Source: Ancylobacter novellus DSM 506
GTDB lineage: Bacteria > Pseudomonadota > Alphaproteobacteria > Rhizobiales > Xanthobacteraceae
Length of the DNA stretch: 64,000 bases
NCBI RefSeq assembly: GCF_000092925.1
Contig: NC_014217.1
Coordinates: 2,356,001 to 2,420,000 of the forward strand
Reading direction: 5' to 3'
The position numbers were made by a program, and so were the translations under genes. The notes beneath the pieces are model-generated. The model worked only from the letters and a program-made list of their open reading frames with translations. It did no database searches and was not told the origin of the DNA. How positions within the stretch are numbered: the stretch's first letter is position 1; every line of letters starts with the position of its first letter. Positions 53,662 to 62,549 of this stretch are shown piece by piece.

Positions 53662-54405
53662 ATGCTGCGCGCCGCCCGCTTCACCCTGCTGAGCTTCGCC
53701 CTGCTCTTTGCGCTGCCGCTCGGCGCGCATGCGCTGGTGCAGTGGCACGAGGTCGACTGGACGCGAAGCTGGCACAGCGCCGACTGGTCGAGCACCGGCA
53801 CGCTGCCGCCCGCCGCCGCGCACCCGCAAGCCATGGTGCGCATCTACGCCGCCCGCGTCGGCCGCTGGCGCGGCATCTTCGCGGTGCATAGCTGGATCGT
53901 CTTCAAGGAGCCGGGCGCTCCCGCCTATGAGCGCTACGACAAGGTCGGCTGGGGCCGACCGATCCGCCACAATGGCTACGCGCCGGACGGGCGCTGGTAC
54001 GGCAACGACCCGGAGGTGGTGTTCGAGGCCACGGGCGCCGACGCCGAGCATCTGATCCCGAAGCTGCGCGAAGCGGTCGAGAGCTACCCTTACGCGCTGG
54101 CCGGTGACTACCATGTCTGGCCGGGGCCGAACTCCAACACCTTCACCGCCTATGTGGTCAGCCAGGTGCCGGAGATGGCGGTCGCCCTGCCCCCCACCGC
54201 CATCGGCAAGGACTTCCCCATCGACGGCGACTGGATCGGCCTCGCCCCCTCGCGCACCGGCTTGCGCGTCTCCTTCGACGGCTATGCCGGGCTGACCCTG
54301 GCCTGGGTGGAGGGTGTCGAGATCAACCTGTTCGGCGCCATCGCCGGGCTCGACATCCGCCGGCCGGGCATCAAGCTGCCCGGCTTCGGGCGCATCGGGA
54401 TATGA
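53662..54405 (+). CDS. DUF3750 domain protein, exported
   Basis: The 247-residue protein has an N-terminal signal or anchor helix (FTLLSFALLFALPLGAHALV) and a DUF3750 domain: RIYAARVGRWRGIFAVHSWI, VGWGRPIRHNGYAPDGRWYG and GDYHVWPGPNSNTFTAYVVS. The conserved His and Asn residues suggest an enzyme, but no activity is known. The start at 53662 is at the signal peptide; the long in-frame extension to 53329 lies inside the mntH gene. It shares its upstream region with mntH. Confidence 0.88.
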   Translation: MLRAARFTLLSFALLFALPLGAHALVQWHEVDWTRSWHSADWSSTGTLPPAAAHPQAMVRIYAARVGRWRGIFAVHSWIVFKEPGAPAYERYDKVGWGRPIRHNGYAPDGRWYGNDPEVVFEATGADAEHLIPKLREAVESYPYALAGDYHVWPGPNSNTFTAYVVSQVPEMAVALPPTAIGKDFPIDGDWIGLAPSRTGLRVSFDGYAGLTLAWVEGVEINLFGAIAGLDIRRPGIKLPGFGRIGI

Positions 54406-54528
54406 GGGAAGGCGCAGGATGACGGCGCTCGGCACGGGCAGCGAAAGGCAGTGGACCTTTTCTCGATACCGGCCGTTCATTTCCCTCAGGCATGCTGGGC
54501 ATGAGCGTGGCTCACCGGGGGAACGGAC

Positions 54529-55347
54529 ATGATCGATCACGTCATCAAGTGCCTCAAGCGCGCGGGGCTCGTCGCCGCCCTGCTGGCGCCACTGGCGACG
54601 CCCGCGCTTGGCGCGCCCTGCGGCGACACCGGCGCGGGATTCGATGCCTGGCTGCGCGACTTCCGGCAGGCCGCCGCGGCCCAGGGCATCTCGCCCGGCG
54701 CGGTGAGGGCTCTCGACGGCCTGAGCTACGACACCAGGGTGATCAGCCTCGACCGCAACCAGAAGCACTTCAAGCAGAGCTTCGAACAGTTCGTCGCCAA
54801 CCGCGTCGGGGCCGGGCGCATTTCCAAGGGCAAGGCGATGCTGCGGCAGCACGCCGGCCTGCTCGCGCGCATCGAGCAGCGCTTCGGCGTGCCGGGGCCG
54901 ATCCTCGTCGCGATCTGGGGCATGGAGACCGATTTCGGCGTCAACCAGGGCAAGATGCCGGTGTTCCGCTCGCTGGCGACGCTGGCCTATGATTGTCGCC
55001 GCTCCGGCTTCTTCACCGGCCAGCTTCTCGATGCGCTGCGCATCGTCCAGCGCGGCGACCTCTCGATTGGCGAGATGCGCGGCGCCTGGGCCGGCGAACT
55101 CGGCCAGACCCAGTTCATGCCGACCTCCTATGTGCGCTTCGCCGTCGACTTCGACGGCAACGGCCACGCCGACCTGATCCGCAGCGTGCCGGACGTGCTC
55201 GCCTCCACCGCCAACTATCTGCGCGGCTATGGCTGGAGCGGCCCGTCCTGGGAGAACGGCGCGAACATGGGCGCCCTGCGCGGCTGGAACAAGGCCGAGG
55301 TCTACGCCCGCAGCATCGCCTATTTCGCCACCCGGCTGACGCAGTAG
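54529..55347 (+). CDS. Lytic murein transglycosylase (MltB-like, GH103)
   Basis: The 272-residue protein has a signal peptide (GLVAALLAPLATPALGAP) and a GH103 core with catalytic Glu133 in AIWGMETDFG, then GELGQTQFMPTSYVRFAVDF and VLASTANYLRGYGW. It cuts peptidoglycan strands, leaving 1,6-anhydro ends. It is shorter than E. coli MltB, without a lipobox or C-terminal peptidoglycan-binding domain, so it may be a soluble periplasmic enzyme. Family A repeats follow its stop at once. Confidence 0.93.
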   Translation: MIDHVIKCLKRAGLVAALLAPLATPALGAPCGDTGAGFDAWLRDFRQAAAAQGISPGAVRALDGLSYDTRVISLDRNQKHFKQSFEQFVANRVGAGRISKGKAMLRQHAGLLARIEQRFGVPGPILVAIWGMETDFGVNQGKMPVFRSLATLAYDCRRSGFFTGQLLDALRIVQRGDLSIGEMRGAWAGELGQTQFMPTSYVRFAVDFDGNGHADLIRSVPDVLASTANYLRGYGWSGPSWENGANMGALRGWNKAEVYARSIAYFATRLTQ

Positions 55348-55360
55348 GGAGCTGTGCTGC

Positions 55361-55530
55361 GTGCTTCGAGGCCGGCCTGACGGCCGGCACCTCAGCATGA
55401 GGATGGTCGTTTTCCCAAAAGCGACCTCATCCTGAGGCGCGAGCGCAGCTGCACCTCAGGATGAGGATGGTTGTTCTTTCCCCAAGAGTGACCTCATCCT
55501 GAGGTGCGAGCGCAGCGAGCCTCGAAGGAT
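55361..55530. repeat. Intergenic palindromic repeat, family A, three tandem pieces (copy 3)
   Basis: The pieces are gcttcgaggccggcctgacg...cacctcagcatgag (from 55362), acctcatcctgaggcgcgag...cctcaggatgag (55423-55468), and acctcatcctgaggtgcgag...cctcgaaggatgg (55490-55530). The last piece runs up to the GIY-YIG gene. Confidence 0.9.
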
Positions 55531-55548
55531 GGAAAGCCTGGAACAGTC

Positions 55549-55842
55549 ATGGGAGCCTTCGTCTACATGCTCCGCTGTGCGGATGGCTCCTATTATGTCG
55601 GCTCGACCCGAGGCACGCTGGAACAGCGTCTCGTGGAGCATCAAAGCGGTGCCTTTCCCGGCTACACCTTTCGCCGTCGACCGGTGACGCTGATCTGGTC
55701 GGAGCACTTCTCCGGGATAACGGACGCCATCGCCGCCGAACGCCAGATCAAGGGCTGGAGCCGCGCCAAGAAAGAAGCACTGGCACGCGGCGACTGGGAG
55801 CTCATCCGGGCGGCGGCGCGACGTCCTTCCGGTCGCGAGTAA
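55549..55842 (+). CDS. GIY-YIG nuclease family protein
   Basis: The 97-residue protein is a single GIY-YIG domain: AFVYMLRCADGSYYVGSTRG holds the two signature strands with their Tyr residues, then LVEHQSGAFPGYTFRR and the catalytic Glu in AIAAERQIKGWSR. Such UvrC-N/YhbQ-like small nucleases can nick DNA; most have no known role. The ATG at 55549 is chosen: the in-frame extension to 55504 encodes RAQRASKDGKPG, which is only translated family A repeat. Family A repeats lie on both sides of the gene. Confidence 0.9.
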   Translation: MGAFVYMLRCADGSYYVGSTRGTLEQRLVEHQSGAFPGYTFRRRPVTLIWSEHFSGITDAIAAERQIKGWSRAKKEALARGDWELIRAAARRPSGRE

Positions 55843-55856
55843 GCCGCTCCCGGACG

Positions 55857-55989
55857 ACCATCCTTCGAGGCTCGCTTCGCTCTCACCTCAGGATGAGGTT
55901 GTGAGTTGAAAGACTTGAGCGGACTTGCCTCACATTCAGGCACGACCTCATCCTGAGGTGCCCGGCGGAGCCGGGCCTCGAAGGATGCT
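55857..55989. repeat. Intergenic palindromic repeat, family A, two pieces (copy 4)
   Basis: An inverted piece catccttcgaggctcgcttc...cctcaggatgagg (55857-55898) and a direct piece acctcatcctgaggtgcccg...cctcgaaggatgct (55944-55989) follow the GIY-YIG gene. The rest of the gap to 56114 shows no gene. Confidence 0.9.
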
Positions 55990-56114
55990 CGTCCGTCATT
56001 GTCTCCTCCCTCCACCGCTCACCCGCGAAAACCCCTTGCGCACGATTTCGCCTTGCCGCCGCGCGAGGCGGCCGGCAGTTTGCCGGCATCGGAATCCGAT
56101 CCACAGGTGCCGCC

Positions 56115-57752
56115 GTGACCATCGCCGCAACCGCCCCGACCGACGCCGAGACCTATGACTACATCGTCGTCGGCGCCGGCTCCGCCGGCTGCGTGCTGGC
56201 CAACCGGCTCTCCGCCGACCCGAAGCACCGCGTTCTGGTGCTGGAAGCCGGCGGGCGTGACAACTGGATCTGGTTCCACATCCCGGTCGGTTATCTCTTT
56301 GCCATCGGCAATCCGCGCGCCGACTGGTGCTACAAGACCGAGGCCGAGGCCGGGCTGAACGGGCGCGTCCTCAACTATCCGCGCGGCAAGACCATCGGCG
56401 GCTCCTCGGCCATCAACGCCATGATCTACATGCGCGGCCAGGCCGCCGATTACGATCACTGGCGCCAGCTCGGGCTCGCCGGCTGGGGCTGGGACGACGT
56501 GCTCCCGGTGTTCAAGCGCCACGAGGACCAGTATCTCGGCTCCGGCGAATTCCACGGCGCCGGCGGGGAATGGCGGGTCGAGGCGCCTCGCCTGACCTGG
56601 AAGCTGCTGGACGAGGTGCGCGTCGCCGCCGAACAGGCCGGCATCCCCGCGGTGCCGGACTTCAACACCGGCGACAATGAGGGCTCGTCCTATTTCCAGG
56701 TGAACCAGAAGCGCGGCTTCCGCTGGAGCGCCGCGCGCGGCTTCCTCAAGCCCGTGCTCTCCCGCCCGAACCTCCGGCTGGAGACCGGCTGCCATACCGA
56801 GCGCCTGCTGGTTGAGGACGGGCGCGCCGTGGGCGTCTTCTACCGCCAGAATGGCGTGACGCATGTCGCCCGCGCCCGCGCCGAGGTGGTGCTGGCGGCG
56901 GGCGCCATCGGTTCCCCTCACCTCCTGAAGCTCTCAGGGATCGGCCCCGGCGGGGAGCTGGCGCAGCACGGCATTCCCGTGGTGAAGGATATGCCGGGCG
57001 TAGGCGCCAATCTGCAGGACCATCTGCAATTGCGGCTGATCTACAAGGTCGCCGGCGTGCCGACGCTGAACGAGCAGTACCGCTCGCTCTTCGGCCGGGC
57101 GAAGATGGGCCTGCAATACGCCCTGTTCCAGCGCGGGCCGCTGACCATGGCGCCCTCGCAGCTCGGCATCTTCACCCGCTCGCGCCCGGAGAAGGAGCGC
57201 GCCGACCTCGAATTCCACGTGCAGCCGCTGTCGCTCGGCAAGTTCGGCGAGCCGCTGCACCCCTATCCCGCCTTCACCATGAGCGTGTGCAACCTGCGCC
57301 CGACCAGCCGCGGCCGCCTCGACCTCGCGGGGGCGGACGGCGCGCTCGCCCCGCGCATCCGCCCGAACTACCTCGCCACCGAGGAGGATAGGCGCGTCGC
57401 CGCCGACAGCATCCGCGTCGCCCGCCGCATCGTCGGGCAGAAGGCGCTGGCGCCCTACCGCCCCGACGAGGTCCTGCCCGGACCCTCCGTCGTCGACACC
57501 GAGGAGGCGCTGGCACGGGCGGCCGGCGACATCGGCACGACGATCTTCCACCCCGTCGGCACGGCGAAGATGGGGCTGGCGAGCGATCCCCTGGCCGTGG
57601 TGGACGAGCGGCTGCGGGTGTTCGGCATTGCCGGGCTGAGGGTCGCCGATGCCTCGGTGATGCCGACCATCACCTCCGGCAACACCAACTCCCCCACCAT
57701 GATGATCGCCGAGAAGGCCGCGGCGATGCTGCTGGAGGATGGGCGGGGCTGA
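56115..57752 (+). CDS. GMC family FAD-dependent oxidoreductase (choline dehydrogenase-like)
   Basis: The 545-residue protein has the FAD-binding YDYIVVGAGSAGCVLANRLS near the N terminus, the GMC signature NYPRGKTIGGSSAINAMIYM, the second signature GAIGSPHLLKLSGIGPGGEL, and the catalytic His region TTIFHPVGTAKMGL near the C terminus with TSGNTNSPTMMIAEKAA. It oxidises an alcohol to an aldehyde with FAD. No glycine betaine genes are adjacent, so choline is only one of many possible substrates. GTG start at 56115, with AGGTG upstream. It converges with mepA, six bases apart. Confidence 0.94.
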   Translation: MTIAATAPTDAETYDYIVVGAGSAGCVLANRLSADPKHRVLVLEAGGRDNWIWFHIPVGYLFAIGNPRADWCYKTEAEAGLNGRVLNYPRGKTIGGSSAINAMIYMRGQAADYDHWRQLGLAGWGWDDVLPVFKRHEDQYLGSGEFHGAGGEWRVEAPRLTWKLLDEVRVAAEQAGIPAVPDFNTGDNEGSSYFQVNQKRGFRWSAARGFLKPVLSRPNLRLETGCHTERLLVEDGRAVGVFYRQNGVTHVARARAEVVLAAGAIGSPHLLKLSGIGPGGELAQHGIPVVKDMPGVGANLQDHLQLRLIYKVAGVPTLNEQYRSLFGRAKMGLQYALFQRGPLTMAPSQLGIFTRSRPEKERADLEFHVQPLSLGKFGEPLHPYPAFTMSVCNLRPTSRGRLDLAGADGALAPRIRPNYLATEEDRRVAADSIRVARRIVGQKALAPYRPDEVLPGPSVVDTEEALARAAGDIGTTIFHPVGTAKMGLASDPLAVVDERLRVFGIAGLRVADASVMPTITSGNTNSPTMMIAEKAAAMLLEDGRG

Positions 57753-57758
57753 GGCCCC

Positions 57759-58655
57759 TCACGGCGCCAGCACGACCTCGCGGCAGGCGGCGGGCAGGTC
57801 CTTCAGCATCATCGGCGGCTTGGGCTTGGGCGGCTCCTTGGGCGGCTTGGGATGCAGGTTGGCGTCGGAGAACCACCAGTCCAGCTCGCTGCCGCAGCCC
57901 TCGCCCGGCACGACCGGGTCCTGCGGCCGGCAGTCCGGGCTGTCCTTCGGGCAGGAGAGGCGCACATGCATGTGGTAGTCGTGCCCCCAATAGGGCCGCA
58001 CCTTCTGTAGCCAGGAGCGCTCGCCGGTGGCGGCGCGGCACAGCGCCTTCTTGATCGCCGCGTTGACCAGCACGCGCTCGACCTCGTCATCCTGCGCCGC
58101 CGCCCGGATGACGTTGACCAGCGAGGGCGTCCATACCCGCTTGTCGACGTCGAGCCGGTCGGGGCGCACGATCATCGTGGCGGAGAGCTTCTCGCGCTCG
58201 TCGCGGGTGAATTCACGGCGCGGCATGGGGGTGAGCCAGATGTCGGCGTCGAGGCCGATCTGGTGCGAGGCATGGCCGCTCAGCATCGGCCCGCCGCGCG
58301 GCTGCGCCATGTCGCCGACGAGGATGCCGGGCCAGGTCGAGACAGTGGGCACCTGGGCGGAGAAGCGCTCGAGGAAGGCGACGAGCCGCGGATGGCCCCA
58401 GTTGCGGTTGCGCGACAGCCGCATCGCCTGCCAGGTCTTGCCGTTCACCGGCAGCGCCTCGCCGCCGGCCAGGCAACCCTTCGAGTAGAAGCCGATGGCG
58501 CGCGCGGCCATCGGCGCGGGGTCGCGCTGCGCGCCGAAGACCTGCTTGGCTGGGGTGGTGTCGACGGCGGAGGTTGTCACCTGCGCCACCGCTGCGCCGC
58601 CAAATGTCACCAAAAATGCCACCAGTGTCGCGAGCCGTCCGAGGTGCCGCGCCAT
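57759..58655 (-). CDS. mepA: Penicillin-insensitive murein endopeptidase
   Basis: The 298-residue protein has a signal peptide (TLVAFLVTFGGAAVA) and the MepA zinc-site motifs: SGHASHQIGLDADIW with the His and Asp ligands, and HDYHMHVRLSCPKDSPDC. It also has RLSRNRNWGHPRLVAFLERF. It cuts the D-alanyl-meso-diaminopimelate cross-links of peptidoglycan. It has about the length of E. coli MepA plus a Pro/Lys-rich C-terminal stretch. The L,D-transpeptidase gene lies 11 bases upstream, so they form an operon that makes and breaks wall cross-links. Confidence 0.95.
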   Translation of the reverse strand: MARHLGRLATLVAFLVTFGGAAVAQVTTSAVDTTPAKQVFGAQRDPAPMAARAIGFYSKGCLAGGEALPVNGKTWQAMRLSRNRNWGHPRLVAFLERFSAQVPTVSTWPGILVGDMAQPRGGPMLSGHASHQIGLDADIWLTPMPRREFTRDEREKLSATMIVRPDRLDVDKRVWTPSLVNVIRAAAQDDEVERVLVNAAIKKALCRAATGERSWLQKVRPYWGHDYHMHVRLSCPKDSPDCRPQDPVVPGEGCGSELDWWFSDANLHPKPPKEPPKPKPPMMLKDLPAACREVVLAP

Positions 58656-58666
58656 CGCCGCCTCCC

Positions 58667-59677
58667 TCAGCTCACCGCCTGCGACAGGATCACGAAGTCC
58701 TTGCCCGATCTCGTTTCCGGCGCGGCGGAGAGTTCGGTGATGAACAGCGTCGAGCCGGGCACCAGCAGCTTGGAGAGCTGCTGGTTCGCCTCCGGCGCGA
58801 CGGTGATGCGGTCGATAGCGCTAGCCGCCTTCCCGCCGGAAACGCCATTGCCTTCAAAGGATAAGGCCGTCCAGGACACCTCGCCGCTGACATTCTTCAG
58901 CACATAGACCACGTTGCCGAGCGGGGTCTGCGGGTCCTTGATGGTGACGGGAGCGGTCAGGACCTCGGCACCGTCCTTGATCACGGTGAGCCGCTTGTCG
59001 GCGCCGCTGATGATCATTGTCACCGCGTCCTGCGCCGGGTCGGGCGCGGCGGCGGTATCGGGCGTGCCGTTCGGGTTCTTCGGGTTGTCCTTCTGGATCG
59101 CCGTGGTGGCATCCGCCGGCAGCACGAGGCCAGGGTGCAGCACGTCCACCGGCTCGGAATGCGAGTCGGCAATGATCACCGGCGTGCCGTAATGTGTGAT
59201 GCCGAACAAGAGCTTAGCGAAGGCGAGCGGCAGGTGCACGCAGCCATGCGAGGACGGGTAGCCCGGCAGCCCGCCCGCATGCAGCGCCACGCCCGACCAG
59301 GTGAGCCGCTCCGTATAGGGCATGGAGGCATCGTCATAGATCGAGGAGTGATGCACCACGTCCTTCTGTAGGATGGTGAACACCCCCACCGGCGTCTGGT
59401 GCCCGGGCTTGCCGGTCGAGCAGGTGGAGACGCCGATGCGCACGCCATTGCGGTACACATAGCACCGCTGGTCCGGCAGCGAGACGATGATGGCGACGTA
59501 GCCTTCCGGCGCGCGGTCCGGATACCAGACGAATTCGCCGGGCTTGAGCGCATCGACGTCGACCGGGTCCGCCTTTTGCGCGCGGACAGGAAGCACGCCA
59601 CCGAGCACGCCCGTCGCCGCTGCGCCGGCGAGCCGGAGCAGGCTCCGGCGATCCATCCCGAAAAGGTTGCCGGCCAT
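58667..59677 (-). CDS. L,D-transpeptidase, YkuD family
   Basis: The 336-residue protein has a Tat-like signal (MDRRSLLRLAGAAATGVLGG) and a YkuD domain at about 57-170. The active site is in PSSHGCVHLPLAFAKLLFG with Cys146 and His144, and ALHAGG comes before it. The C-terminal 150 residues form a second, weakly conserved region. YkuD enzymes form 3-3 peptidoglycan cross-links or attach proteins to the wall; polar-growing Rhizobiales are rich in such links. The ATG at 59677 has GAAGGAG seven bases upstream. The mepA gene lies directly downstream. Confidence 0.92.
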   Translation of the reverse strand: MAGNLFGMDRRSLLRLAGAAATGVLGGVLPVRAQKADPVDVDALKPGEFVWYPDRAPEGYVAIIVSLPDQRCYVYRNGVRIGVSTCSTGKPGHQTPVGVFTILQKDVVHHSSIYDDASMPYTERLTWSGVALHAGGLPGYPSSHGCVHLPLAFAKLLFGITHYGTPVIIADSHSEPVDVLHPGLVLPADATTAIQKDNPKNPNGTPDTAAAPDPAQDAVTMIISGADKRLTVIKDGAEVLTAPVTIKDPQTPLGNVVYVLKNVSGEVSWTALSFEGNGVSGGKAASAIDRITVAPEANQQLSKLLVPGSTLFITELSAAPETRSGKDFVILSQAVS

Positions 59678-59909
59678 GGCGTGATTCTCCTTCGCAAGTG
59701 CGGCGCGAAGATATCTGCCGGCCGCGCCGGGCGCTACCGCTCGGAGGGATGGGTTGTTCGGCCCCCAAACACCGTCAAGCCCGCGTTCACGATAATGTTT
59801 TCAAGTTGTTCCGGCCGAAAGCATCGTGAAGAACCGGCATCTTCGCGGAACTCCACCGAACACTCGACGTTCTCCCTCCAGAGCTTCGGCAAAATGGGAG
59901 GCAGATCAA

Positions 59910-60293
59910 ATGTCTAGTACACAACAGAACCTTGAGGCGCGCGAGACGCGCACGCTCATTGGCAGCGACAAGGTGGAAGGCACCGCGGTCTATCGGCCGA
60001 ATGGCGACCGCATCGGCTCGATCGATCGGGTGATGATCGACAAGCTGAGCGGCCAGACCGCCTATGCCGTGATGAGCTTCGGCGGCTTCCTCGGCTTCGG
60101 CGAGGACTATTACCCGCTGCCGTGGTCGCTGCTGAAATACGACGAGGGCCTCGACGGCTATGTCGTCGACATCACCGAGGAGCAGCTGCGCGGCGCGCCG
60201 CACCACGCCAATGCCGACGAAGGCTCCTGGGAGGACCGTGACTGGGACCGCAAGGTCAACGAGTACTATCACGTGCCGCCCTACCTGATCTGA
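59910..60293 (+). CDS. PRC-barrel domain protein
   Basis: The 127-residue protein carries a PRC-barrel domain with LIGSDKVEGTAVYRPNGDRI, IDRVMIDKLSGQTAYAVMSF and EDYYPLPWSLLKYDEG. These domains bind protein or RNA partners and occur in photosynthetic reaction centres, RimM and stress proteins of Rhizobiales. GGGAGG precedes the ATG at 59910; the ATG at 59826 lacks support. It is a single gene followed by a terminator. Confidence 0.92.
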   Translation: MSSTQQNLEARETRTLIGSDKVEGTAVYRPNGDRIGSIDRVMIDKLSGQTAYAVMSFGGFLGFGEDYYPLPWSLLKYDEGLDGYVVDITEEQLRGAPHHANADEGSWEDRDWDRKVNEYYHVPPYLI

Positions 60294-60316
60294 GGCAGGC
60301 TGCACGGTGAAGCGGG

Positions 60317-60342
60317 AAGGCCGGGCTCGCGCCCGGCCTTTT
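60317..60342 (+). terminator. Rho-independent terminator of the PRC-barrel gene
   Basis: A 10-bp perfect stem (aaggccgggc with gcccggcctt, loop tcgc) is followed by TTTTCG and lies about 20 bases past the stop. The A pair on the left gives little T for the minus strand. Confidence 0.85.
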
Positions 60343-60376
60343 CGTTGTCAGCAGCTTTGGTGGCCGACCGGAGCGA

Positions 60377-60562
60377 TCACTCCTTGGTCGTGTCGTCGGT
60401 CCCGGCGCCGGGAGAGTTCTTCTTGATCGATTCGATCGCGCTTACCGCCGAGGCCTTGGCCTTGTAGCCCTCCGACGTGAACATGGTCTCACCGTTCGAG
60501 GCCTTGAAACGGAAGCGGAATTCGCCGGACTTGTCCTTGTAGACTTCGAATTTGTACGCCAT
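60377..60562 (-). CDS. YegP/DUF1508 family protein
   Basis: The 61-residue protein is one DUF1508 repeat: FEVYKDKSGEFRFRFKASNG, then SEGYKAKASAVSAIESIKKN. YegP-like proteins carry one or two such repeats; they are small, stress-linked and of unknown function. It lies downstream of lepA on the same strand, 68 bases from it, and is convergent with the PRC-barrel gene. Confidence 0.9.
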   Translation of the reverse strand: MAYKFEVYKDKSGEFRFRFKASNGETMFTSEGYKAKASAVSAIESIKKNSPGAGTDDTTKE

Positions 60563-60630
60563 GTGCGTTCTCCCCTAGTGCCGAGGCACCGGGATGTCAG
60601 CACAAAATCCCGCAATTGGGTAGCGAAGGC

Positions 60631-62436
60631 TCAGTCGTCGACCTTCAGCGCGGCGATGAAGGCTTCCTGCGGGATCTCCACCTTGCCGAACTGGCGCATC
60701 TTCTTCTTGCCCTCCTTCTGCTTCTCCAGCAGCTTGCGCTTGCGGGTGATGTCGCCGCCATAGCACTTGGCGGTAACGTCCTTGCGCAGCGCGCGGATGG
60801 TCTCGCGGGCAATGATCTTGGCGCCGATGGCGGCCTGGATCGGGATCTGGAACAGGTGCTGCGGGATCAGGTCCTTCAGCTTCTCGCACATGGCGCGGCC
60901 GCGATATTCGGCGCGGGTGCGGTGGACCAGCATGGAGAGCGCGTCGACCGGCTCGGCGTTGACCAGGATCGACATCTTCACCAGGTCGCCGGGACGGTAA
61001 TCGGTGATCTGGTAGTCGAACGAGGCGTAGCCCTTCGAGATCGATTTCAGCCGGTCATAGAAGTCGAACACCACTTCGTTGAGCGGCAGGTCATAGGTCA
61101 CCATGGCACGCGAGCCGACATAGGTCAGCTCGATCTGGTTGCCGCGCCGGTCCTGGCAGAGCTTGAGCACCGCGCCGAGATAGTCGTCGGGGGTAAGGAT
61201 GGTGGCGCGGATCCACGGCTCGCGGATTTCCTTGATCTTCACCACGTCCGGCATGTCGGCCGGGTTGTGCAGATCGAGCACCGTGCCGTCGTTCATCTCG
61301 ATCTGGTAGATCACCGACGGCGCGGTGGCGATCAGGTCGAGATTGAACTCGCGCTCCAGCCGCTCCTGGATGATCTCAAGGTGCAGGAGGCCGAGGAAGC
61401 CGCAGCGGAAGCCGAAGCCGAGCGCCGCCGAAGTCTCCATCTCGAAGGAGAAGCTCGCATCGTTGAGGCGCAGCTTGCCCATGGCGGCGCGAAGATCCTC
61501 GAAATCGGCCGCGTCGACCGGGAATAGGCCGCAGAACACCACCGGCTGCGCCGGCTTGAAGCCCGGCAGCGCCTCGGCGGTCGGGCGCTTCTCCTCGGTG
61601 ATGGTGTCGCCGACGCGGGTATCCGCGACTTCCTTGATCGAGCCGGTGAGGAAGCCGATCTCGCCCGGGCCGAGCTCGGTCATCGCCACCATCTTGGGCG
61701 TGAACACGCCGACGCGGTCGACGTCGTAGACCGCGTTCGAGCCTATCATCTTGATGCGCTGGCCCTTCTTCAGCACGCCGTCGACGATGCGCACCAGCAC
61801 GACGACGCCGAGATAGACGTCGTACCAGCTATCGACCAGCAGGGCCTTCAGCGGCGCCTCGCGGTCGCCCTTGGGCGGCGGCAGGCGGGTGACGATGGCT
61901 TCCAGCACGTCGGGGATGCCGAGACCGGTCTTGGCCGAGATGAGCACGGAGTCGGAGGCATCGAGGCCGATCACGTCCTCGATCTGCTCCTTCACCTTAT
62001 CCGGCTCCGCGGCCGGCAGGTCGACCTTATTGAGGACCGGGACGATCTCGTGGTTGTTGTCGATGGCCTGGTAGACGTTGGCCAGCGTCTGCGCCTCGAC
62101 GCCCTGGCTGGCGTCGACCACCAGCAGCGAACCCTCGACGGCGGCGAGCGAGCGGTTCACCTCATAGGCGAAGTCGACATGGCCGGGTGTGTCGATGAGG
62201 TTGAGGACGTATTCCTTGCCGTCCTTCGCCGTGTAGGAGAGGCGCACAGTCTGCGCCTTGATGGTGATGCCGCGCTCGCGCTCGATGTCCATTGAATCGA
62301 GCACCTGCTCGGTCATCTCGCGCTCGGACAGCCCGCCCGTCTGCTGGATCAGGCGGTCGGCGAGGGTCGACTTCCCATGGTCGATATGGGCGACGATGGA
62401 GAAGTTGCGGATGTTGGCGACGGGCTCGGTGCTCAT
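60631..62436 (-). CDS. lepA: Translation elongation factor 4
   Basis: The 601-residue GTPase has [21 protein letters not shown] (P loop), [18 protein letters not shown] (G3) and the G4 motif NKVDLP, with the LepA-specific C-terminal segment [20 protein letters not shown] and [18 protein letters not shown] at the end. It acts on ribosomes, probably in initiation or back-translocation under stress. The start at 62436 is the normal LepA N terminus; an in-frame ATG at 62535 adds 33 unrelated residues. The gene is divergent from the MBL-fold hydrolase. Confidence 0.97.
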   Translation of the reverse strand: MSTEPVANIRNFSIVAHIDHGKSTLADRLIQQTGGLSEREMTEQVLDSMDIERERGITIKAQTVRLSYTAKDGKEYVLNLIDTPGHVDFAYEVNRSLAAVEGSLLVVDASQGVEAQTLANVYQAIDNNHEIVPVLNKVDLPAAEPDKVKEQIEDVIGLDASDSVLISAKTGLGIPDVLEAIVTRLPPPKGDREAPLKALLVDSWYDVYLGVVVLVRIVDGVLKKGQRIKMIGSNAVYDVDRVGVFTPKMVAMTELGPGEIGFLTGSIKEVADTRVGDTITEEKRPTAEALPGFKPAQPVVFCGLFPVDAADFEDLRAAMGKLRLNDASFSFEMETSAALGFGFRCGFLGLLHLEIIQERLEREFNLDLIATAPSVIYQIEMNDGTVLDLHNPADMPDVVKIKEIREPWIRATILTPDDYLGAVLKLCQDRRGNQIELTYVGSRAMVTYDLPLNEVVFDFYDRLKSISKGYASFDYQITDYRPGDLVKMSILVNAEPVDALSMLVHRTRAEYRGRAMCEKLKDLIPQHLFQIPIQAAIGAKIIARETIRALRKDVTAKCYGGDITRKRKLLEKQKEGKKKMRQFGKVEIPQEAFIAALKVDD

Positions 62437-62549
62437 GGCCGGCGCAGATAGCATTGGCGCCCAAGAGCCACAAGGCGGCGAGGCGTGCGCTGCCTTGCGC
62501 CTCGGCATGGAAGTGGCCACATTCCGCCCGCCCAAGCCAAGGAGCCGTC

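Noticed and set aside
55504..55548. A longer N terminus for the GIY-YIG protein
   Set aside because: The extra residues are translated family A repeat sequence and there is no ribosome binding site in front.
55662..56015. A minus-strand small protein beside the GIY-YIG gene
   Set aside because: Its sequence is built from two family A repeat pieces and the antisense of the nuclease gene.
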